Program-made: the position numbers and the translations under genes
Source of the DNA: Paraburkholderia sp. C35
GTDB taxonomy: Bacteria; Pseudomonadota; Gammaproteobacteria; Burkholderiales; Burkholderiaceae
Assembly: GCF_003121405.1 (NCBI RefSeq)
Contig: NZ_QBUY01000054.1
Coordinates: 1-53,860, forward strand
DNA length: 53,860 nucleotides
Direction of reading: 5' to 3'
The notes under the pieces: model-generated
Told to the model about the DNA's origin: nothing
The model's input: the letters and a program-made list of their open reading frames with translations, nothing else
Database searches by the model: none
Shown: one piece after another, positions 17,884 through 26,403 of the stretch
Layout of the letters: every line of letters begins with the position of its first letter
Position numbering within the stretch: the first letter of the stretch is position 1

Positions 17884-18453
17884 TTACGTCTTCGGCAACG
17901 TCACGCCATGTTGTCCTTGATATTTACCGCCGCGATCCGCGTACGACACGTCGCAAATCTCGACGCTTTCAAAGAACAGCACCTGCGCAACGCCTTCGTT
18001 CGCGTAGATTTTGGCAGGCAAAGGTGTCGTATTTGAGAATTCGAGCGTAACGTGCCCTTCCCATTCCGGCTCGAACGGCGTCACGTTGACGATGATGCCG
18101 CAGCGCGCATACGTCGATTTGCCCAGACACACCGTCAGCACGCTGCGCGGAATGCGGAAATACTCAACCGTGCGCGCCAGCGCAAACGAGTTCGGCGGGA
18201 TGATGCAGACGTCGCCCTTGAAATCGACAAACGATTTCTCGTCAAAGTTCTTCGGATCGACGATGGTCGAGTTGATGTTCGTGAAGATCTTGAATTCGTC
18301 GGCACAGCGGATGTCGTAGCCGTAGCTCGAGGTGCCGTAGCTGACGATCTTGCGACCATCGTCCGTCGCGCGCACCTGGCCTGGCGCGAACGGCTCGATC
18401 ATCTTGTGCTCTGCGGCCATGCGCCGGATCCACTTGTCGGATTTGATGCTCAT
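17884..18453 (-). CDS. dcd: dCTP deaminase
   Basis: Deaminates dCTP to dUTP, which feeds dTMP synthesis. The 189-residue length is normal. Family features are HKMIEPFAPGQVR near the N-terminus, SYGTSSYGYDIRCADEFKIF, the ligand-binding FALARTVEYFRIPRSVLTVCLGKSTYARCGI with the catalytic Glu further on in TPFEPEWEGHVTLEF, and the C-terminal GKYQGQHGVTLPKT. It is transcribed on the minus strand between apbC and the decarboxylase. The 295-base stretch upstream (18454-18748) presumably contains its promoter, but I see nothing distinct in it. Confidence 0.97.
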   Translation of the reverse strand: MSIKSDKWIRRMAAEHKMIEPFAPGQVRATDDGRKIVSYGTSSYGYDIRCADEFKIFTNINSTIVDPKNFDEKSFVDFKGDVCIIPPNSFALARTVEYFRIPRSVLTVCLGKSTYARCGIIVNVTPFEPEWEGHVTLEFSNTTPLPAKIYANEGVAQVLFFESVEICDVSYADRGGKYQGQHGVTLPKT

Positions 18454-18748
18454 AGGTGAACGCTGCTGACGGAGAGGAAATCGGACCGGCTGACGCTTGC
18501 GCGCGGCTTACGCCACGCATGCCGCCGGAAGAAAGGCGCTTATTTTACGCGAACCTGGCGGGCGTGCCGGATGCGACCTGAATCGCGCATAAAGATGCGC
18601 ACATGCAGCGAGGCAGACCAGCCTTCGAGGCTCGTAACGATGCAGAACGGATAAGCGCGGGACTTGACGCGGAAACAGGCGGTTTGCACACAGCGCAAAC
18701 GATTGGCAAACGGAAAATTGGCAAAACGACGGCCAGCAGCGGCCCGGC

Positions 18749-19282
18749 TTACTGGCGAATCAGCCCGCATGCGAGCGCGGGACCGGCGCCATGCTGCGGA
18801 TAGGCGTAGGGATCGGAGGCTTCGCGGTGCAGCAGCACGGCGCGCTGCAGCACCGAGCGCACGCCGTCGAGCGACACGTCCGGCGCGACGATGAAGCCCG
18901 CCGCCACGCCCGCCGCGTCCGCATGGATATTGCCGAGATCGCCCTCGACCCGCGAACCCGACTTCAGGCGTTCCGCGGCGGGAGCAAACACGGCGCCCGC
19001 GCCCGAGCCATCGGCGGAATTGCAGTCGCCGCGCTCGTGAACCTGCAGCGCGTGATCGCTGTTGGGCGGCAAACCCGTGAGGTTATAGGTCACCTGCACG
19101 CCGTCCGAACGCTCGATGAACGTCACCATGCCGCGCGTCTGGTTGCCCAGCGTCGGCAGCAGTTGCGCGTCGGCGCGCTTCTCCTGTGGCTTCAGGAAGC
19201 CCATGCACCCTGACAGCAGGGCGCTGGCCGCAGCCAGGACGACGATGGTCTTGATCGCCTCGCCGCCGATTCGTTTTCTCAT
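18749..19282 (-). CDS. SodC-like lipoprotein with degenerate metal site
   Basis: A 177-residue lipoprotein with lipobox LSGC and a Cu-Zn superoxide dismutase-like beta-barrel. Compared with human SOD1, the copper-ligand pair in FHVHE is LQVHE here, so His46 is Gln and His48 remains. The His63 site (GPHFNP) reads GAVFAP. The His71 and His80 positions are lost, while Asp83 (GDLGN) and His120 (LLHREASD) remain. Both disulfide cysteines are kept (GDC and LACG). Two of four copper ligands and one of four zinc ligands survive, so ordinary dismutase activity is unlikely. AGGA precedes the ATG at 19282. Confidence 0.85.
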   Translation of the reverse strand: MRKRIGGEAIKTIVVLAAASALLSGCMGFLKPQEKRADAQLLPTLGNQTRGMVTFIERSDGVQVTYNLTGLPPNSDHALQVHERGDCNSADGSGAGAVFAPAAERLKSGSRVEGDLGNIHADAAGVAAGFIVAPDVSLDGVRSVLQRAVLLHREASDPYAYPQHGAGPALACGLIRQ

Positions 19283-19433
19283 GCGATCCTCTTGTCGAGC
19301 CGGCCGTCCCCGCGACCGCGTTGCCGGACCTGATGAAGCCGACATGATACCGCGAGCGGGGCCGCATTCAGACCCCTTTCTCCCCGCTCCTGAGACGTTG
19401 TTCGGTTGGATTCCCGTGCGAGCCAACGCGCCC

Positions 19434-20522
19434 TTATGTGTTCTGCACGACGATGGTCGGGAACTTCGAGCTCATGTCACGCGAGCGCTCGGCGATATGG
19501 ATCGCGACCTTGCGTGCAATCGTCCGATAGATCTCGGCGATGCGGCCATCGGCATCGGCCACCACGGTCGGCGTGCCCGAGTCGGCCTGCTCGCGGATCG
19601 TGATGTCGAGCGGCAGGCTGCCGAGCACGTCCACACCATATTCCTTCGACATCCGCTCGGCCCCGCCCGTGCCGAAGATATGCTCTTCGTGGCCGCAGTT
19701 CGAGCAGATATGCATCGCCATGTTCTCGACGATGCCGAGAATGGGGATGCCGACCTTCTCGAACATCTTCAAGCCCTTCTTGGCGTCGAGCAGTGCGATG
19801 TCCTGCGGCGTCGTGACGATCACGGCGCCCGTCACGGGCACGCGCTGCGACAGCGTCAACTGGATGTCGCCCGTGCCCGGCGGCATGTCGACGACCAGAT
19901 AATCGAGATCTTTCCAGTTCGTCTGCCGCAGCAGCTGTTCGAGTGCGGACGTGGCCATCGGGCCGCGCCACACCATCGGGTTGTCCTGCTCGATCAGAAA
20001 GCCGATGGAGTTGGCCTGCACGCCGTGGCCCGCCATCGGGTTCATCGATTGACCATCAGGCGACTCGGGGCGGCCTTCGATGCCCAGCATCATCGGCAGC
20101 GACGGGCCGTAGATGTCGGCGTCCAGAATGCCCACGGAAGCGCCCTCGCTCGCCAGCGCCAGCGCCAGGTTCACGGCCGTCGTGCTCTTGCCGACACCGC
20201 CCTTGCCCGACGCCACGGCGACGATGTTCTTCACGTTCGGCAACAGTTTGACGCCGCGCTGCACCGTATGCGCGGCGATTTCCTGCGAAACCTGCACGCG
20301 CGCCGCCTCGACACCCGGCACTGCGCGCAGCGCCTGCTCGACCTGCGCGCGGATCGCGTCGAACTGACGCCTGGCCGGATAGCCGAGTACCACGTCGACG
20401 CTGACCGTGGCACCATCGACGCTGACATTCCGGAAGTTCTTCGCTGCGGCGAAGGGCTTTTGGGTGTTAGGGTCGGTGATGGCCGCGAGGGCCGCGTCTA
20501 CCATAGCCCGATCGATGCTCAT
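19434..20522 (-). CDS. apbC: Iron-sulfur cluster carrier ATPase ApbC/Mrp
   Basis: A 362-residue Mrp/NBP35-family P-loop ATPase that carries and transfers Fe-S clusters. Residues about 1-90 form the DUF59 (MIP18-like) domain. The deviant Walker A GKGGVGKS is at 106-113. The cluster-binding CxxC lies in HICSNCGHEEHIFG. The C-terminal half has DMPPGTGD and the GSLPLDITIREQADSG segment. The ATG at 20522 is chosen because the family N-terminus (SIDRAMVDAALAAI) begins there. It is divergent from the OmpA-type lipoprotein; metG lies beyond it. The 270-base gap 20523-20792 holds both promoters. Confidence 0.96.
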   Translation of the reverse strand: MSIDRAMVDAALAAITDPNTQKPFAAAKNFRNVSVDGATVSVDVVLGYPARRQFDAIRAQVEQALRAVPGVEAARVQVSQEIAAHTVQRGVKLLPNVKNIVAVASGKGGVGKSTTAVNLALALASEGASVGILDADIYGPSLPMMLGIEGRPESPDGQSMNPMAGHGVQANSIGFLIEQDNPMVWRGPMATSALEQLLRQTNWKDLDYLVVDMPPGTGDIQLTLSQRVPVTGAVIVTTPQDIALLDAKKGLKMFEKVGIPILGIVENMAMHICSNCGHEEHIFGTGGAERMSKEYGVDVLGSLPLDITIREQADSGTPTVVADADGRIAEIYRTIARKVAIHIAERSRDMSSKFPTIVVQNT

Positions 20523-20792
20523 TGAGTCTCCGTGGGAACGCTCGGCGTGGTGCGCGATCGAAGTCAGCGCCACGCGCCTGAAATATTGAAAGAAATTGTT
20601 ATGCGGCATTGCCTAAAACCCATCTCATAGGCACGCTTGCCGCGCAAGTTTGCAATAGGGCCGAATCGGCGTCTGCTCAGTCGTCATTGTAGTGGCTGAC
20701 GCCTGGGGCTGCCGGAAGACCCTTTCCGGCTGTCGGCGCGTATCGGCGGCCCTTGCAACTGTCGACTGTTTATTTGAAGAGAGGATCCAGAA

Positions 20793-21443
20793 ATGAATGC
20801 AAAAATCATGACCCGTTTGTCGGCATTGGCTGTCGTCGGTGCGCTGCTCGGCGGCTGCGCGACCCAGCAAGGCACTAACACGGCTGTCGGCACGGGCGTC
20901 GGCGCAGGCACGGGCGCTGCCCTCGGCGCGATCTTCGGCGGCGGCAAGGGCGCGGCCATCGGTGCAGGCGTCGGCGCGGCGGTCGGCGGCGTGACCGGCT
21001 ACAACTGGCAGAACATCAAGAACAAGCTGTCGGGCGCGACGAAGGGCACGGGCACGCAGATCACCGAACAGCCGGACGGCTCGCTCAAGCTGAACATTCC
21101 GAGCTCGGTCACGTTCGACACCAACAGCTACGCAATCAAGCCGAGCTTCGCGCCGGTGCTGACGCAGGTTGCGCAAACGCTGAACCAGAACCCGGAAGTG
21201 GTCGCGCAGGTCGTCGGCCATACGGATAGCACGGGCCAGCCGGCGTACAACCAGACGCTGTCCGTCAACCGCGCGCAAAGCGTCGTGAACCAGCTGGCGC
21301 AAGACGGCGTCCAGCCGCAGCGCCTGGCAGCGTCGGGCATGGGCGCGAACCAGCCGATCGCCGACAACAGCACGGAAGCAGGCCGCGCGCAGAATCGCCG
21401 CGTGGAAATCTATCTGCGCGCGACGGCACAGCACGCTCAGTAA
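20793..21443 (+). CDS. OmpA-family outer-membrane lipoprotein with glycine zipper
   Basis: A 216-residue lipoprotein. The signal peptide ends in LGGC (Cys22). Residues about 30-70 are a Gly/Ala-rich glycine-zipper segment that could insert into a membrane. Residues about 100-212 are an OmpA C-terminal peptidoglycan-binding domain, including SVTFDTNSYAIKP, the VVGHTDSTGQPAYNQTLSVNRAQSV core and the NRRVEIYLRA end. The expected role is to anchor the outer membrane to peptidoglycan (YiaD/Pal-like). GAGAGGA lies upstream of the ATG. The gene stands alone, followed by intergenic DNA with a strong terminator at 21630. Confidence 0.93.
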   Translation: MNAKIMTRLSALAVVGALLGGCATQQGTNTAVGTGVGAGTGAALGAIFGGGKGAAIGAGVGAAVGGVTGYNWQNIKNKLSGATKGTGTQITEQPDGSLKLNIPSSVTFDTNSYAIKPSFAPVLTQVAQTLNQNPEVVAQVVGHTDSTGQPAYNQTLSVNRAQSVVNQLAQDGVQPQRLAASGMGANQPIADNSTEAGRAQNRRVEIYLRATAQHAQ

Positions 21444-21529
21444 AGTCATGAGGAAAGGACAGGCCATGGCGGGACCGGGTGAGACTGCCTGACAACCCAC
21501 CGGGTGGGTCTCACGGGTCTCCCAGGCAA

Positions 21530-21660
21530 ATCGAAAAAATTTTCGAACTCTTGTGAAAATCCGTGGTCTGTCTCTACGGTACGTGTGCGGCGATGCCGCC
21601 GCGTCACCATTCTCCTCTTGTCGTTGTTGCTCCGGGGCCCATTAGCCCCGGTTTTTTTTG
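21530..21660 (+). ncRNA. Candidate small RNA or long 3' UTR upstream of metG
   Basis: Between the OmpA-type gene (stop 21441-21443) and metG lies a gene-free stretch. It contains an AT-rich segment (from about 21535), a TTGTGA/TACGGT pair with 18-base spacing as a weak promoter, then a pyrimidine-rich TCTCCTCTTG sequence that is anti-Shine-Dalgarno-like, and finally a perfect GC hairpin (21632-21638 with 21645-21651) ending in eight T residues. The layout resembles an Hfq-type sRNA. It could equally be only the lipoprotein mRNA tail. Confidence 0.35.
21630..21660 (+). terminator. Rho-independent terminator before metG
   Basis: CCGGGGC at 21632-21638 pairs with GCCCCGG at 21645-21651 around CCATTA, followed by eight T residues. 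It ends the OmpA-type lipoprotein transcript or the candidate small RNA. Confidence 0.9.
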
Positions 21661-21963
21661 CCTGCGTTTTGCCGTTTTTTGCACGGCGACGATACGCACC
21701 GCGCAAGCAGCGCCTCCCCCTTCCCTGTGACTTCTTCCCGCAAAGCTGGCGCGATCATCGGTTGCGCACTGCCGTGATGGGTTCACACTGGTAAAATCGA
21801 CGGTTCGGGCCGGTTACGCGCGATGAAAGTCCGCCAAGCCGCGTTCGACACCCGAGCTGCGTGGGCGTATACCCCGTTCATGCGGTCCTGGGCACTGCGC
21901 CGTCCGCCGACGTCAAAACGTCGCGACGGCCGCCCGAACCTTCCGCCAGTCCATAGAACCCAC

Positions 21964-24144
21964 ATGTCAGCAACCGACGCCACCGCGGTTCAATCCGCGG
22001 CCCTCACCGCCGCCGGCGCGCCGAAGGGCCGCCGCCAGATCCTCGTCACGTCTGCCCTGCCGTACGCGAACGGGCAAATCCATATCGGCCACCTGGTCGA
22101 ATATATCCAGACGGACATCTGGGTCCGCGCGCTGCGAATGCACGGGCACGAGGTCTACTACGTCGGCGCCGACGACACGCACGGCACGCCGATCATGCTG
22201 AAGGCTGAGCAGGAAGGCATCACGCCCAAGCAGCTGATCGACCGTGTGTGGCAGGAACACAAGCGCGACTTCGACAACTTCGGCATTTCGTTCGACAACT
22301 ACTACTCGACCGATTCCGAAGAGAATCGCGTATTGTCCGAGTCGATCTACACGGCGTTGCAGAAGGCCGGTCTGATCGAAGCGCGCGATATCGAGCAGGC
22401 CTACGATCCCGTCAAGGAAATGTTCCTGCCGGACCGCTTCATCAAGGGCGAGTGCCCGAAGTGCCACGCAAAGGATCAATACGGCGACAACTGCGAAGTG
22501 TGCGGCTCGACCTATCAGCCCACTGAGCTGATCAATCCGTATTCGGTTGTATCCGGCGCGACGCCCATCAAGAAGACCTCGCCGCACTACTTCTTCAAAC
22601 TGTCCGATCCGCGCTGCGAGAACTTCCTGCGCGGCTGGGTTGGCGGTCTGGCGCAGCAGGAAGCGACCAACAAGATGCGCGAATGGCTCGGCGACGCAGG
22701 CGAAGCGAAGCTCGCCGACTGGGACATCTCGCGTGACGCGCCCTACTTCGGCTTCGAAATTCCCGGCGCGCCGGGCAAGTACTTCTACGTGTGGCTGGAC
22801 GCGCCCGTCGGGTACTACGCGAGCTTCCGCAATCTCGCGGAAAAGCGCGGCCTCGACTTCGACGCGTGGACGCAGAAAGGCGCGACGACCGAGCAGTATC
22901 ACTTCATCGGCAAGGACATCCTGTATTTCCACACGCTGTTCTGGCCGGCCATGCTGGAATTCTCGGGCCATCGCACGCCGACCAACGTGTTTGCGCACGG
23001 CTTCCTGACCGTCGACGGCGCGAAGATGTCGAAGTCGCGCGGCACGTTCATCACGGCCAACAGCGTGATCGAAACGGGCATGAACCCCGAGTGGCTGCGC
23101 TACTACTTCGCGGCCAAGCTGAACAGCACGATGGAAGACATCGACCTGAACCTCGAAGACTTCCAGGCGCGCGTGAACAGCGACCTCGTCGGCAAGTACG
23201 TGAACATCGCGAGCCGCGCGGCGGGTTTCCTGATCAAGCGTTTCGAAGGCCGCGTGCAGGACAGCGCGATGCAGCATCCGCTGCTGGTGTCGCTGCGCAC
23301 GGCCATTCCGCAGATCGCCGCGCACTACGAAGCACGCGACTACGGCCGCGCGCTGCGCCAGACCATGGAACTCGCGGATGCCGTCAACGCGTACGTCGAT
23401 ACGGCCAAACCGTGGGATCAGGCAAAAGACCCTGCCAACGCCGTCGCGCTGCATGAGACGTGCAGCGTGTCGCTGGAAGCGTTCCGCCTGCTGTCGCTCG
23501 CGCTCAAGCCGGTGCTGCCGAAGGTGATCGAATCGGCTGAGGCGTTCCTCGGCACCGAGCCGCTGACGTGGGCGCACGCCGACACGCCGCTCAGCTCGGC
23601 GCGCCCGATCAACGCGTACAAGCATCTGATGACGCGCGTCGACCCGAAGCAGATCGAGGCACTGCTGAACGCGAACCGCGGCTCGCTGCAACCGACTGCC
23701 GCAGCCGAAGCGCAACCGGCGGATGCCAAGGCCAAAGCCAAGGCGCACGCGAAGGCGACGGCGGCTGCACATGGCGACGCGGCGGCCAAGCCCGAAGACA
23801 GCGGCATCATTTCGATCGACGATTTCGCGAAGATCGATCTGCGCATTGCGAAGATCGTCGATTGCCGTGCGGTCGAAGGCTCGGACAAGCTGCTGCAACT
23901 GACGCTCGATGTCGGCGAAGAGACGACGCGCAACGTGTTCTCGGGCATCAAGTCGGCGTATCAGCCGGAGCAACTGGTCGGCAAGCTGACGGTGATGGTC
24001 GCGAATCTGGCGCCGCGCAAGATGAAGTTCGGTTTGTCGGAAGGCATGGTGCTCGCGGCATCGGCGGCTGACGAGAAGGCCGAACCGGGCATCTACGTGC
24101 TCGAACCGGACAGCGGCGCGAAGCCCGGCATGCGCGTGAAGTAA
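21964..24144 (+). CDS. metG: Methionyl-tRNA synthetase
   Basis: Charges tRNA-Met. The protein has 726 residues. The class I signature HIGH is at 40-43 and KMSKS at 354-358. A zinc knuckle with two CxxC pairs (CPKC and CEVC) lies in the insert near residues 162-180. A Lys/Ala-rich linker (about 580-615) leads to a C-terminal EMAP-II/Trbp111-like tRNA-binding domain (IDDFAKIDLRIAKIVDCRAVEGSDKLL), as in dimeric long MetRS. The ATG at 21964 is chosen because the synthetase core starts soon after; the upstream in-frame ATG at 21823 would add a non-conserved 47 residues. Confidence 0.97.
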   Translation: MSATDATAVQSAALTAAGAPKGRRQILVTSALPYANGQIHIGHLVEYIQTDIWVRALRMHGHEVYYVGADDTHGTPIMLKAEQEGITPKQLIDRVWQEHKRDFDNFGISFDNYYSTDSEENRVLSESIYTALQKAGLIEARDIEQAYDPVKEMFLPDRFIKGECPKCHAKDQYGDNCEVCGSTYQPTELINPYSVVSGATPIKKTSPHYFFKLSDPRCENFLRGWVGGLAQQEATNKMREWLGDAGEAKLADWDISRDAPYFGFEIPGAPGKYFYVWLDAPVGYYASFRNLAEKRGLDFDAWTQKGATTEQYHFIGKDILYFHTLFWPAMLEFSGHRTPTNVFAHGFLTVDGAKMSKSRGTFITANSVIETGMNPEWLRYYFAAKLNSTMEDIDLNLEDFQARVNSDLVGKYVNIASRAAGFLIKRFEGRVQDSAMQHPLLVSLRTAIPQIAAHYEARDYGRALRQTMELADAVNAYVDTAKPWDQAKDPANAVALHETCSVSLEAFRLLSLALKPVLPKVIESAEAFLGTEPLTWAHADTPLSSARPINAYKHLMTRVDPKQIEALLNANRGSLQPTAAAEAQPADAKAKAKAHAKATAAAHGDAAAKPEDSGIISIDDFAKIDLRIAKIVDCRAVEGSDKLLQLTLDVGEETTRNVFSGIKSAYQPEQLVGKLTVMVANLAPRKMKFGLSEGMVLAASAADEKAEPGIYVLEPDSGAKPGMRVK

Positions 24145-24493
24145 GCCAGGCGCAGCGTCTTTCCGGCGCGATCGGCACAACCGGCGCAACTAGCGCATCA
24201 AGCAAAAAGCACGTCTTCGGACGTGCTTTTTTTTCGCCTGCTCGCCGCGCGTATACCGCTCGCTCCTTTTTCAAAATCAGACTGCTCCTAGATTCATTCG
24301 TAGCGAATTCTTTGAAGATTGAGATCGGTTTGTGAGACGTGCGTCAGCGTCCGAGTTTGCTGGCGGGACACGTCTCACAGCGGGTGTATCGACGGTGCCA
24401 TCGCGCCGTTGCGTCTCGTGCGGCAAGACCGCTCGCATCCCTGTTCACCGACGCGCTCGACGAGACTCGAGCCGTCTTCAATCGATCACTGAC
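24145..24493. other. Intergenic region metG / N-glucosyltransferase
   Basis: Apart from the metG terminator at 24205-24236, these 349 bases contain no recognisable gene or element. The promoter of the following gene must lie here, but no consensus -35/-10 pair is evident. No clear Shine-Dalgarno sequence precedes the ATG at 24494. Confidence 0.4.
24205..24236 (+). terminator. Rho-independent terminator of metG
   Basis: AAAAGCACGTC at 24205-24215 pairs perfectly with GACGTGCTTTT at 24220-24230 around a TTCG tetraloop, followed by more T residues. Confidence 0.95.
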
Positions 24494-26350
24494 ATGAGCA
24501 CCGAATTTTCCCTCGAGCAGTTCGAAACCCTCGTCCTCGCGCGCGATTTCGAAGCCGCACACGAAGCGCTGATCACGTTGATCAACACGTTCATCTCGAA
24601 TCGCAGCCGCCTGCCGGGCGTCGATCTGGCCTTTGCCGATCCCACTCGCGCTCCCAGCGACGAAGCCGCCGTGGTCCTGCAGCGCATTGCCGACGCCATC
24701 ACCGCCCTGCTCGCCGATCCGCAATTCAGGCTCGACGACCGGCAATTCGGCCAGCTGTTCAGCGCGCGTCACTGGCTCAACATGCTGTTCGTGGCGTCGT
24801 AGTATGGCAACACCGATCACATCCTGCGCGCACTGCTCGCGCACGCGGCCCAATCGAACGATCACCAGGACACGAAAGCGCTGATCAAGAAGCAGATGGT
24901 GCTGTACACGGTCGAATCCGAATATGAAATCGATCTCGCCGACCTCGCGAAAAACGAACCGGATCTGGCGACGAGTCTCGGCATGTCGATCGTCGGCTCT
25001 GCGGTGGTGATCTCGCCCGCCGCGCATGCGAAACGGGAGCGTCTGATCGAATGGCTGCCGCAAACGCTCGACGCCATCGACGATCTCGACGACATGCCGG
25101 GCGGCGCCGTGTGTGGCGCCTACATGCATTGCAGCTATTCTGACCTACCGGACCGGCATGCGCTCAAGCGCGGCATCAGCAAGCTCGTGCGCAAGAAGCT
25201 GGGCGTGCTCGGTCTGCTCGAACATGAAGCCGAAGTCGGCCACGCGTCCGCGCAGCAGGACGACCGCAAGCCGCTGATGATCGTCGTGCTCGAATGGTTC
25301 AACGGCGGCCATTCGATCTATCGCACGCACTCACGCACGATGCTCGCCGCGCGTGAGCGCTTCGAAGTGGTCGCGTTCGGCGAATCGCAACATGTCGATG
25401 CGGCTGGCCGCGAGATTTTTGACCGCTTTATCCCGTTCGAGCATCCCGAATATGTCGGCGAGATCGTGCGTCAGGTGCAGGATTTCGCGCGTGAAAATCC
25501 GCCTGCCGTGCTGTATATGCCGAGTGTCGGCATGTTCCCGCACACTATTTTCATGACCAATGTGCGCATCGCACCGCTGCAGATCGCCGCGCTCGGCCAT
25601 CCGGCGACGATGCACGCCGAGTGCATCGATTACGTGAGCGTCGAAGAGGACTTCGTCGGCGATCCCGCCTGCTTCAGCGAAAAACTGATGCGCCTGCCGA
25701 AGGACGGCCAGCCCTACGTGCCGTCGAAACTGCTGACCGACATCACGCCGAGCATTCCCGAGCGTGGGCACTACGTCAACATCGCCGTGACCGCGAGCGC
25801 GATGAAGCTCAATCCGCGCTTCCTCGCCGCATGCCGGCAGGTCATCGAGACGGCGGGCATTCCCGTGTGCTTTCATTTCATGACGTCGTGGGCCGAAGGT
25901 CTCGACATCGCCTATGTGCGCCGTCTGGTGGAAGCGGCGCTGCCGCGCAGCAACGTGCTGGTGTATGGCGGGCTTCCGTACAGCACGTACCTGAAAGTGA
26001 TCAACGCGATGGACATGTTCGTCAGCCCGTTCCCGTTCGGCAATACGAACGGCATCGTCGACGCCTTTACGCTCGGCCTGCCCGGCGTCAACCTGTGCGG
26101 CCGCGAGGTGTTCGAGCATATCGACGCCGGTCTGTTCGAACGCGCCGGCATGCCTGACTGGCTCACGGCGCATTCGATCGACGATTACGTGCGCGCCGTC
26201 GTGCGTCTTGCGCCGCGTCACGAGGAGCGCGAAGCGCTGCGCAGCACGATGATCGCGGAGAAAGCCGTCGAACGGATTTTCGAAGGACGGCCCGAAGCAT
26301 TCGGCCGCAACGTCCTCGCGCTCGTGAAGGAACAGGCGCAACGCACATAG
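24494..26350 (+). pseudogene. HMW1C-type protein N-glucosyltransferase interrupted by in-frame TAG
   Basis: Homologue of HMW1C/ApNGT (GT41), soluble cytoplasmic enzymes that put glucose on Asn of NxS/T sequons in adhesins. Residues 1-102 form the start of the N-terminal all-alpha domain. Codon 103 is TAG (24800-24802). The same frame then stays open for 31 codons to an ATG at 24896 and for 484 more, with no shift. Read through, the product would have 618 positions, close to HMW1C length. The downstream part has the GT-B motifs GHPATMHAECIDY, VSVEEDFVGDPACFSEK, and SPFPFGNTNGIVD with the HIDAGLFER segment. The ATG at 24896 has no good ribosome site. Options are a recent nonsense mutation, suppression, or a base-call error. 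Confidence 0.85.
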
Positions 26351-26373
26351 CGCGCTTCGCAACGCAGCAACCA

Positions 26374-26403
26374 GGCCGGGCCTTTGCAGCCCGGACTTTT
26401 TTA
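26374..26403 (+). terminator. Rho-independent terminator after glycosyltransferase
   Basis: CCGGGC at 26376-26381 pairs with GCCCGG at 26389-26394 around a 7-base loop, followed by a T-run. It abuts the convergent tamB stop at 26404. Confidence 0.8.

Noticed and set aside
18749..19282. Annotation as an active Cu-Zn superoxide dismutase
   Set aside because: Four of the six histidine ligands are missing, so the enzyme name would overstate what can be supported.
21967..24189. Long antisense open frame across metG (minus strand)
   Set aside because: It mirrors the metG codons, has no family motif and no ribosome site. metG has all synthetase motifs.
24800..24802. TAG as a pyrrolysine or recoding site
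   Set aside because: No pyrrolysine system is expected in this group, and no stem-loop or known stimulatory context is evident after the codon; kept only as a low-probability option.
24896..26350. Reading the downstream half of the glycosyltransferase as a complete separate gene
   Set aside because: The 31 codons before its ATG continue the family homology without a stop, and no ribosome site is visible. It fits better as the second half of one broken gene.
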